Shown: one piece after another, positions 57,755 through 64,000 of the stretch
How the letters are laid out: each line of letters starts with the position of its first letter
Numbering within the stretch: position 1 is the first letter of the stretch
DNA from: Massilia sp. PDC64
GTDB lineage: Bacteria > Pseudomonadota > Gammaproteobacteria > Burkholderiales > Burkholderiaceae_D
Direction of reading: 5' to 3'
Assembly: GCF_900101265.1 (NCBI RefSeq)
Contig: NZ_FMZS01000001.1
Coordinates: forward strand, 620,001-684,000
Length of the DNA: 64,000 nt
Made by a program: the position numbers and the translations under genes
The notes under the pieces: generated by a model
Seen by the model: the letters and a program-made list of their open reading frames with translations, nothing else
Told to the model about the DNA's origin: nothing
Databases searched by the model: none

Positions 57755-58987
57755 TTATGCAGCAACGATACGGAATCCAGGACGTTTTTGCGGCATTGCG
57801 GGAAAGACCTGTTCCAGGCGCTTATCGCCTAACATTAAATGTTCTTCAGATATTTGCGCTAACACCGAACGAAAGTCGGTCAACACGGGCAAATCGCGCC
57901 CCTCGTTCAGTTTCGCGTCACCGACGCCTTCCCAGTCGCCGTAAACCTTACCTCCGCGCACTTTTCCGCCCATGACCCACATCACATTGCCGTGACCGTG
58001 GTCGGTGCCGCCATTGCCGTTCTCGCGCGCCGTGCGGCCGAATTCCGACATCACGACCACGACCGTGTCGTCGAACAATGGTCCCAGCCGGTCGGCCAGC
58101 ACGGCCAGGCCCTGCCCCAGCGGTGCGAGGCGGTTCGCCAGCTGGCCGGTGGCGGCGCCCTGGTTCGCGTGCGTGTCCCAGCCGCCCAGCGCGACGAACG
58201 CCAGCTGGATCTTCGGATCGTTGCGCATCAGGCCCGCGAGGCGGGCAGCATCGTCGGGAAAGCCGTTCGGCAGCGGAGCGCCGCGGTCGGCGGCCTGCAT
58301 CTCTCGACTTTCCAACGCATCCATGACTTCCCGGTGCGCCGCGCGCCCGTCTGCGTACGCGCGACCGAAGCGGGGGTGATTCGCATACAGTTCGTCGAAA
58401 GCGGCCTTGACGGCTGGGCGGTCGAGCAGGTCCGCGCGCGCGGCGGCGGCGACGTTCGGCAGGTTGACGGCCGCGGCCTGGCCGGACAGGATGCGCGGCA
58501 GCACGGGGCCGATGCCCAGCAGCCGGCTCGGCGACTGCGGCCCGGGCAGCGCGGCGACGAGGCGGTTCATCCAGCCGTCCGGCGTGTTCTTGCGGCCCGG
58601 TGTCGCGGATTCCATGTAGTCCTGCGCGTCGAAGTGGGAACGCGTCGCGTCCGGCGAACCGCTCGCGTGCACGAACGCGAGCTTGCGCGCGGCCCACAGC
58701 GGCTGCAGGCTGGCCAGCGCCGGATGCAGGCCGAAGTAGCCGTCCAGGTCCAGCGCCCCGCCGTCCATGCCGGGCGCGGCGAGGCCGATCGTGGGGCGCA
58801 GGCGCAGGTAATTCTCGTCGCCGACCGGGGCCACGACGTTCAGGCCGTCGACGGCGCCGCGCAGCATCACGACGATGAGTTTCCTGTTCGTCGGCCCGGC
58901 GGCCGGCGCGCTCACGGCCCAGGCGCCGCGTCCGGCGGGCAGCAGGATGCCGGCACCCACCGCGTTGAGAAAGTCCCTGCGTCGCAT
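57755..58987 (-). CDS. Exported DUF1501 protein
   Basis: 410 residues with a twin-arginine signal (MRRRDFLNAVGAGILLPAG). The DUF1501 (sulfatase/alkaline-phosphatase-fold) blocks are LIVVMLRGAVDGLNVVAPVGDENY, LHPALASLQPLWAARKLAFVHASGSPDATRSHFDAQDYMESATPG, FVALGGWDTHANQ and VVVVMSEFGRTARENGNGGTDHGHGNVMWVMGG. Metal-ligand-like Asp/His residues of the fold (GGWDTH, TDHGHG) are present. It follows the DUF1800 gene by 16 bases; this pair is recurrent in bacteria, and its joint function in the periplasm is not established. Confidence 0.9.
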   Translation of the reverse strand: MRRRDFLNAVGAGILLPAGRGAWAVSAPAAGPTNRKLIVVMLRGAVDGLNVVAPVGDENYLRLRPTIGLAAPGMDGGALDLDGYFGLHPALASLQPLWAARKLAFVHASGSPDATRSHFDAQDYMESATPGRKNTPDGWMNRLVAALPGPQSPSRLLGIGPVLPRILSGQAAAVNLPNVAAAARADLLDRPAVKAAFDELYANHPRFGRAYADGRAAHREVMDALESREMQAADRGAPLPNGFPDDAARLAGLMRNDPKIQLAFVALGGWDTHANQGAATGQLANRLAPLGQGLAVLADRLGPLFDDTVVVVMSEFGRTARENGNGGTDHGHGNVMWVMGGKVRGGKVYGDWEGVGDAKLNEGRDLPVLTDFRSVLAQISEEHLMLGDKRLEQVFPAMPQKRPGFRIVAA

Positions 58988-59003
58988 GAGGTCCTCCGTG
59001 AAA

Positions 59004-60554
59004 TCAGCGCTGCATGAAATCGGGGCTGCCGAGCAGCATGGCGGCCCGCAGGTTGTCCGGATTGCGCTGGACGATGTCCAGCGTGCGCGGCGTGATCGCG
59101 CCGGCCAGCGTCGCCTGCAGCCGGGCCGGGTCGAGCGGCACCGGCTTCGGATCCCCCGGCGGGGGCGGCACCGGCAACGGCACGACGTCGCTGCCGGACA
59201 GGTTGGGCGCCATGTCGGGGGACCGCGCCTCCGCCGGTGCCACGCCCAGCGGCAGCCGGCCGGCCGCCAGCGCGGACGCGAAAGCGATGCGCCGCGTCAG
59301 CGCGTCCGGGTTCAGCCACGCGTCCTGCGTGTTCTTGTACCCGTCCGGCGTCTGGCAGCCGTACAGCGGCATGCCCAGCTGGTTCATCGTGCTCACGAGC
59401 GGCCCGACGTTCGCCACCGGCACGCCGCTCGCCCTTACCGCCGACACCACGTACTGGTACGGCGTCTTGAACTTCGCACCGGTCGTACCCGCATCCATGA
59501 ATTCGCGGCTCGCAAACAGCGTCGCCAGCACGGCGCGGATGTCGCCCTGCGATGCCAGCCACGTGGCCGCCATGCGGTCGACGAGGCCCGGGGGCGGATC
59601 GTCGCTGACGAAGTACTGCGCCAGCTCGCGGCTCACGTGGTGCGCCGTGGCCGGATGCATGGCCAGCACATCCAGCGCATATTCGCCTTCCTGCTGGCCG
59701 GCGGGCGCGATCTCGTGGCCCAGCCACGTCTTGGTGCCGCGGTCGTGGCGGCCCGCGTCGAAGCGGAACGTCTCGCCCGTGCGCGCGAGGCGCTTCTGGT
59801 CGAACGTCCACCCGGTCAGCATGCGCGCGAGTTCCGTCACGTCGCGCTGTGTGTAGCCGCCGTCCGCGCCCAGCGTGTGCAGCTCCATCAGCTCGCGCGC
59901 ATAGTTCTCGTTCAGTCCTCGCGCCTTGCCCTTCGCATCCGCGCGCGGCGCGGACGACACGACGTTATCGAGGTAGAACAGCATCGCCGGATGCTTCGCC
60001 GTCGCGCCCAGCAGCGCGCGGAAGGAACCCAGCGCGTACGGGCGGATCGCGTCGCGTTCGTAGCTCGTCACCAGCGCGCGGTCGATCCCCTTGCCCGCGA
60101 AGACATTGAAATGGTTGTACCAGAAGTCGACCATCACCTCTTCCAGCTGGCGCGGGCTCTCGACGGCACGCAGCAGCCGGGCTTCCGCGGCCTGGCGCGA
60201 CACACGCGCCTCCGCCTGGCGCCGGCGCTGCTTCGCGCCCTCGTCGTCCATGCGCACGTCGCGCTGCAGCTCCAGGTATTCGGCCACCGACTCGCCCGCG
60301 CTGCGGTTGACCGTGTCCAGCTGCGCCAGGCGCGCATTCAGTTCGGCCGGCAGCGGGATCGTCTCCGGATGCAGCTGCTGGTCGATCCAACGCTGTACGC
60401 CCATGGTCGCGACGCGCTCCACGTCGCCGGGCCGCGGGCCGTATGCAAGGCGGTTCAGCACGTGCAGTGCCTGCGTGTCGGAATTGGCCGCCGACGCGGC
60501 GCCCGTCGCCATCAGGACGGCGGCCAGCAGGGCAAGCGATGCGCGGTGGATCAT
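59004..60554 (-). CDS. Exported DUF1800 protein
   Basis: 516 residues. The ATG at 60554 was preferred over 60566 because GGAG lies eight bases before it. Signal peptide ASLALLAAVLMATGAASA. Family blocks: ALHVLNRLAYGPRPGDVERVATMGVQRWIDQQLHPE, MVDFWYNHFNVFAGKG, NYARELMELHTLGADGGYTQRDVTELARMLTGWTF and FASREFMDAGTTGAKFKTPYQYVVSAVRASG. It heads a two-gene operon with DUF1501. DUF1800 proteins are helical and of unknown activity; the pair has been linked by annotation to surface or periplasmic complexes. Confidence 0.9.
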   Translation of the reverse strand: MIHRASLALLAAVLMATGAASAANSDTQALHVLNRLAYGPRPGDVERVATMGVQRWIDQQLHPETIPLPAELNARLAQLDTVNRSAGESVAEYLELQRDVRMDDEGAKQRRRQAEARVSRQAAEARLLRAVESPRQLEEVMVDFWYNHFNVFAGKGIDRALVTSYERDAIRPYALGSFRALLGATAKHPAMLFYLDNVVSSAPRADAKGKARGLNENYARELMELHTLGADGGYTQRDVTELARMLTGWTFDQKRLARTGETFRFDAGRHDRGTKTWLGHEIAPAGQQEGEYALDVLAMHPATAHHVSRELAQYFVSDDPPPGLVDRMAATWLASQGDIRAVLATLFASREFMDAGTTGAKFKTPYQYVVSAVRASGVPVANVGPLVSTMNQLGMPLYGCQTPDGYKNTQDAWLNPDALTRRIAFASALAAGRLPLGVAPAEARSPDMAPNLSGSDVVPLPVPPPPGDPKPVPLDPARLQATLAGAITPRTLDIVQRNPDNLRAAMLLGSPDFMQR

Positions 60555-60637
60555 GATGAGCTCCATGTTGGCCGTTATTTAACCTTGAATGGATGAGCGG
60601 GAATATCCGCGCGACGTTTCAGTGGTAAGGATTTGTA

Positions 60638-60670
60638 ACGGAACAGGGCGGCCGAGTACGTACGGAACAG
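60638..60670. repeat. Direct repeat ACGGAACAG in divergent promoter region
   Basis: Exact 9-base copies at 60638-60646 and 60662-60670, 24 bases apart, between the divergent DUF1800 and DUF3147 genes (60555-60723). A GTACGTAC palindrome sits between them at 60657-60664. Possible operator. No clear -35/-10 pair is visible. Confidence 0.45.
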
Positions 60671-60723
60671 CCGTCCTCGAGTGTGCTTTGTTACACTGTC
60701 GGAGTTTGACTTCTGGTTCCGCC

Positions 60724-61074
60724 ATGTCCTGGATCGTGCTGAAATACCTGATCACCGCCGCCGTCGTCGTCCTGGTGTCGGAAGCCGCCGCGCGCTCCGA
60801 CCGGCTCGGCGGCCTGATCGCGTCCCTGCCGCTCGTGACCGTGCTGACCCTGATCTGGCTGCACGTCGAGCGCCAGCCCCAGGAAAAGATCGCCAATCAC
60901 GCCTGGTACACGCTGTGGTACGTGGTGCCGACGCTTCCCATGTTCGCCGCCTTTCCGTGGCTACTGGCGCGCTTCGGCTTCTGGCCTGCGCTGGGCGCCG
61001 GCATCGCCATCACGGTGGCCAGCATACTCCTGTTCGCCCTCCTGCTGAAACGCTTCGGCATCCATCTACTTTGA
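60724..61074 (+). CDS. DUF3147 small membrane protein
   Basis: 116 residues with four hydrophobic helices (about 3-23, 29-47, 61-80, 88-110): SWIVLKYLITAAVVVLVSEAAARSDRLGGLIASLPLVTVLTLIWLH and FWPALGAGIAITVASILLFALLLKRFGI. The SDRLGGLIASLPLVT turn is typical of DUF3147, related to the GlpM family. It is followed after 5 bases by an RND adaptor gene and is probably co-transcribed. No function is known for DUF3147. Confidence 0.82.
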   Translation: MSWIVLKYLITAAVVVLVSEAAARSDRLGGLIASLPLVTVLTLIWLHVERQPQEKIANHAWYTLWYVVPTLPMFAAFPWLLARFGFWPALGAGIAITVASILLFALLLKRFGIHLL

Positions 61075-61079
61075 ACGCC

Positions 61080-62213
61080 ATGACTCCCGCCCAACTCCGC
61101 CGCCTGTCCCGGCCCGCCCTCGCCGTGTCCATCGCCGCCCTCCTGGCCAGCACCGTGGGCGTCCTCGTCTCCAGCAACGCCGCCGACGACAAGAAGTCCG
61201 CGGCGCCGCGCCCCGCGCTGACCGTCACGACGGCGAAGCCGGAGCAGGCGCGCCTGCCGCTCGGCCTCGCCGCCAACGGCAACGTGGCCGCATGGCAGGA
61301 AGCCGTGATCGGCAGCGAATCGAACGGCCTTCGTTTGCAGGAGGTGAAGGTCAACGTGGGCGACGTCGTCAAGAAGGGCGAAGTGCTCGCCGTGTTCGAC
61401 GCGGCGCCGGTCGAGGCGGACGTCGCGCAGGCGAAAGCCGCCGTGCAGGAAGCGGAAGCGAATGCGGCCGCCGCCCGCGCCGATGCGAAGCGGGCACGCG
61501 CCCTGCAAAGCTCGGGTGCGCTCAGCGAACAGCAGATCACGCAATACATCACGGCCGAGCGCACGGCCGCCGCGCGCGTGGCGTCCGCCAGGGCGACCCT
61601 CGCCCAGCAGCAGCTGCGCCTGAAGTACACGAAGATCGTGGCGCCGGACGCCGGCCTGATTTCCGCCCGCAGCGCCACCGTGGGCGCCGTCGCCGGCGTG
61701 GGCACGGAGATGTTCCGCATGATCCGCCAGGGCCGCCTGGAATGGCGCGCCGAGGTGACGGCCGCCGAGCTCCCGCGCATCAAGCCGGGCCAGAAGGCCG
61801 TCGTGCAGACGGCGGGCGGCAAGGACGTGCAGGGCCGCGTGCGCACGGTCGCGCCGACCGTCGATGCGCAAAGCCGCGTCGCCCTCGTCTACGTCGACCT
61901 GCCGCCGGCGCTGTCGGCCAATGCGCCGCTGAAGGCCGGCATGTTCGCCAGCGGCCAGTTCGCGCTGGGCGAATCCGCCGCGCTGACGGTGCCGCAGCAG
62001 GCCGTCGTCGTGCGCGACGGCTTCGCGTACGTGTTCCGCCTGAATGCGGACGGCCGCGTGAGCCAGCTGAAAGTCACGACGGGCCGGCGCCTGGGCGACC
62101 GCGTCGAGGTGACGGGCGGCCTGCCCGCGGATGCGCTGGTCGTCACGACCGGCGCCGGCTTCCTCAACGACGGCGATCTGGTACGCAACGCGCCGACGCT
62201 GGCGGCGCGTTGA
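61080..62213 (+). CDS. RND efflux periplasmic adaptor (membrane fusion protein)
   Basis: 377 residues. An N-terminal signal-anchor (LAVSIAALLASTVGVLVSS) leads into the barrel-sandwich hybrid domain (NGNVAAWQEAVIGSESNGLRLQEVKVNVGDVVKKGEVLAVFD), an Ala-rich alpha-hairpin (about 115-185, AKAAVQEAEANAAAARADAKRARALQSSGALSEQQI), a beta-barrel (KYTKIVAPDAGLISARSATVG, EWRAEVTAAELPRIKPGQ) and the membrane-proximal domain (VPQQAVVVRDGFAYVF). It links the inner-membrane pump to an outer-membrane channel. Ten bases separate it from the RND pump gene. No lipobox Cys is seen. Confidence 0.92.
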   Translation: MTPAQLRRLSRPALAVSIAALLASTVGVLVSSNAADDKKSAAPRPALTVTTAKPEQARLPLGLAANGNVAAWQEAVIGSESNGLRLQEVKVNVGDVVKKGEVLAVFDAAPVEADVAQAKAAVQEAEANAAAARADAKRARALQSSGALSEQQITQYITAERTAAARVASARATLAQQQLRLKYTKIVAPDAGLISARSATVGAVAGVGTEMFRMIRQGRLEWRAEVTAAELPRIKPGQKAVVQTAGGKDVQGRVRTVAPTVDAQSRVALVYVDLPPALSANAPLKAGMFASGQFALGESAALTVPQQAVVVRDGFAYVFRLNADGRVSQLKVTTGRRLGDRVEVTGGLPADALVVTTGAGFLNDGDLVRNAPTLAAR

Positions 62214-62223
62214 GGGCACCGTC

Positions 62224-64000
62224 ATGAATTTTTCCGCGCTCTCGATCCGCAACCCGATCCCGGCGATCATGCTGTTCGCCCTGCTCACGTTCGCCGGCGT
62301 GCTGGCGTTCAAGGCGAACAAGGTCCAGGACTTCCCGGACATCGAACTGCCCATCGTCACCGTCGTCGCGACGCTCGACGGCGCCGCGCCGGCCCAGCTG
62401 GAGACGGAAGTCGCCCGCAAGATCGAGGACTCGGTCGCGACCCTGCAGGGCGTCAAGAACATCTATGCGCGCGTGCTGGACGGCGTGGCCACGATCACCG
62501 TCGAGTTCATCCTCGAGAAGGACCTGTCGGATGCCGTCAACGACGTGCGCGACGCCGTCTCGCGCGTGCGCGCGGACCTGCCCGCGGAGATGCGCGACCC
62601 CAGCGTGACGAAGACGACGACCGCGGGCCGTGTCGTGCTCACGTTCACGGCGCAGGCGGCGGATGCCCATGGCAAGCCGGCGCTCGACGCTCCCGACCTG
62701 AGCTGGTTCGTCGACAACACGGTGTCCAAGCGGCTGCTCAGCGTCCCGGGCGTGGGCGCGGTCAAGCGCGTGGGCGGCGTCTACCGCGAAGTGCGCGTGG
62801 AGCTCGACGACCGGAAGATGGCCGCGCTGCGCGTGTCGGCGCTGGACGTCTCGCGCCTGCTGCGCAGCGTGCAGCGCGAGGAACCGGGCGGCCGCGGCGA
62901 CGTGAGCGGCGCCGAACAATCCGTGCGCACCCTCGCGACCGTGCAGACGGCGCAGGAACTGGCGCGCATGGACATCCCGCTGCCGGACGGCCGCCACGTG
63001 CGCCTGGACGAGATCGCGACGGTGTCCGACACGGTCGCGGAGCCGCGCGCCATCGCCGAGCAGGACGGCAAGCCGGTCGTCGCCTTCGAAATCTTCCGCA
63101 CGCGGGGCGCCGGCGAAATGGACGTCGCGAACGGCGCGCGCAAGGCCGTCGCCGAGCTGCAGCAAAAGCACGGCAACGTCGTGCTGCGCGAAGTGATCGA
63201 CAACGCGGCGCCCGTCGAGGACAACTTCGACGCGTCGATGGAAATGCTGTACGAAGGCGCCGTGCTGGCGGTGCTCGTCGTGTGGTGGTTCCTGCGCGAC
63301 TGGCGCGCGACGCTCGTCGCGGCGGCCGCGCTGCCGCTGTCCGTGATTCCCGCCTTCCTCGGCCAGTACCTGTTCGGCTACACGCTGAACATGGTCACCC
63401 TGCTGTCGCTGGCGCTCGTCGTCGGCGTGCTCGTGGACGATGCGATCGTCGAGATCGAGAACATCTCGCGCCACCTCCGCATGGGCAAGACGCCGATGCA
63501 GGCCGCGCTGGAAGCGGCCGACGAAATCGGCATGGCCGTGATCGCGACGACGTTCTCGCTCGTCGCCGTGTTCCTGCCGACCGCGTTCATGAGCGGCATC
63601 CCCGGCAAGTTCTTCAAGCAGTTCGGCTGGACGGCCGTGCTGGCGATCCTCGCGTCGCTGCTCGTCGCGCGCCTGCTGACGCCGATGATGGCCGCCTACC
63701 TGTTGAAACCGCTGCCGCACGCGGAAGAGCGCGACGGCCCGCTGATGCGGCGCTACATGCGCACGATGCAGTGGTGCCTGCGCCACCGCGGCCTGACGAT
63801 GATCGCGGCCGCGCTGTTCTTCGTCGGCTCGATCTCGCTCGTACCGCTGCTGCCGACCGGCTTCGTGCCGCCGGCCGACCGCTCGCAAACGCAGATCAAC
63901 GTCGAGCTGCCGCCCGGTTCCACGCTGGCCGAGACACGCGCCGTCGCGGAGCGCGTGCGCCAGGTGGCGATGGGCACGCCGAACGTCAAGGGCGTGTTCA
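62224..64000 (+). CDS. RND efflux pump, inner-membrane subunit (3' end outside window)
   Basis: Open from ATG 62224 to the window end, 592 codons of an expected ~1000-1050. Family landmarks: the N-terminal LSIRNPIPAIMLFALLTFAGVLAF helix, PDIELPIVTVVATLDGAAPAQLETEVARKIEDSVATLQGV, NDVRDAVSRVRADLP, the periplasmic porter domain, and proton-relay Asp-Asp in LALVVGVLVDDAIVEIENI (codons near 63436) with the HLRMGKTPMQAALEAADEIGMAVIATTFSLVAVFLP block. The second porter domain has just begun (VELPPGSTLAETRAVAERV). It is an HAE1/AcrB-like proton-driven exporter working with the adaptor upstream; the outer-membrane channel may follow beyond the window. Substrate unknown. Confidence 0.95.
   Translation, partial: MNFSALSIRNPIPAIMLFALLTFAGVLAFKANKVQDFPDIELPIVTVVATLDGAAPAQLETEVARKIEDSVATLQGVKNIYARVLDGVATITVEFILEKDLSDAVNDVRDAVSRVRADLPAEMRDPSVTKTTTAGRVVLTFTAQAADAHGKPALDAPDLSWFVDNTVSKRLLSVPGVGAVKRVGGVYREVRVELDDRKMAALRVSALDVSRLLRSVQREEPGGRGDVSGAEQSVRTLATVQTAQELARMDIPLPDGRHVRLDEIATVSDTVAEPRAIAEQDGKPVVAFEIFRTRGAGEMDVANGARKAVAELQQKHGNVVLREVIDNAAPVEDNFDASMEMLYEGAVLAVLVVWWFLRDWRATLVAAAALPLSVIPAFLGQYLFGYTLNMVTLLSLALVVGVLVDDAIVEIENISRHLRMGKTPMQAALEAADEIGMAVIATTFSLVAVFLPTAFMSGIPGKFFKQFGWTAVLAILASLLVARLLTPMMAAYLLKPLPHAEERDGPLMRRYMRTMQWCLRHRGLTMIAAALFFVGSISLVPLLPTGFVPPADRSQTQINVELPPGSTLAETRAVAERVRQVAMGTPNVKGVF

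Noticed and set aside
1-64000. Mobile element, prophage or genomic island boundary
   Set aside because: No transposase, integrase, tRNA or flanking direct repeats were seen, and base composition in genes is uniform.

Overview
High-GC (roughly two-thirds G+C), densely coded chromosomal DNA with short intergenic gaps, none over 300 bases. Family content points to a betaproteobacterium of the Burkholderiales, most like Massilia and relatives (Oxalobacteraceae). That is inferred from the phasin, the MdlAB, UrtABCDE and LplT versions, the M1 peptidase/TonB-receptor cluster and a Burkholderiales-type palindromic repeat at 39125-39205; no rRNA marker is present. I saw no tRNA, rRNA, CRISPR array, insertion sequence or prophage gene.

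Layout. 2-4940 (+): end of a starch-degradation operon (GH13 amylase cut by the window edge, a six-hairpin glycosidase, a secreted esterase). 4950-7413 (-): two coupled GNAT acetyltransferases and cytosine deaminase. 7625-14407 (+): phasin with terminator, MdlA/MdlB ABC exporter, TPR-GGDEF protein. 14417-17419 (-): lipoprotein, di-heme peroxidase and metallophosphatase, tightly coupled. 17480-20770: a LysR regulator divergent from a PACE efflux protein, then an exported FAD oxidase. 20751-28809 (-): a five-gene operon around a large tubulin-like protein with a zinc-ribbon membrane protein, a two-segment membrane protein, a vWA-like exported protein and a zinc-ribbon/propeller-like protein. This is the best candidate for an uncharacterised system. 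28943-30584: a DUF3828 protein and an M29-like aminopeptidase.

30627-42584 forms a nitrogen/urea module: an NCS1-permease/histidine kinase/receiver fusion and a LuxR-type response regulator (+), converging on a porin-urtABCDE operon (-) whose promoter region is shared with a divergent PhyH-type dioxygenase. 42657-46666 (+): a DUF2167/site-2 protease pair, an NmrA-like protein and a secreted alpha-amylase. 46682-49266: a membrane diguanylate cyclase divergent from LplT. 49453-57500 (+): two tandem M1 peptidase paralogs, a DUF6702 protein, a TonB-dependent receptor and a 2-oxoglutarate dioxygenase. 57606-60554 (-): a DUF1800/DUF1501 pair followed by a terminator and a possible small RNA. 60724-64000 (+): a DUF3147 membrane protein, an RND adaptor and an RND pump cut by the window end.

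Recurring themes are exported polymer degradation (starch, peptides), envelope proteins and c-di-GMP signalling. Many genes are joined by ATGA, GTGA or TGATG overlaps, so operon calls rest on several independent junctions.
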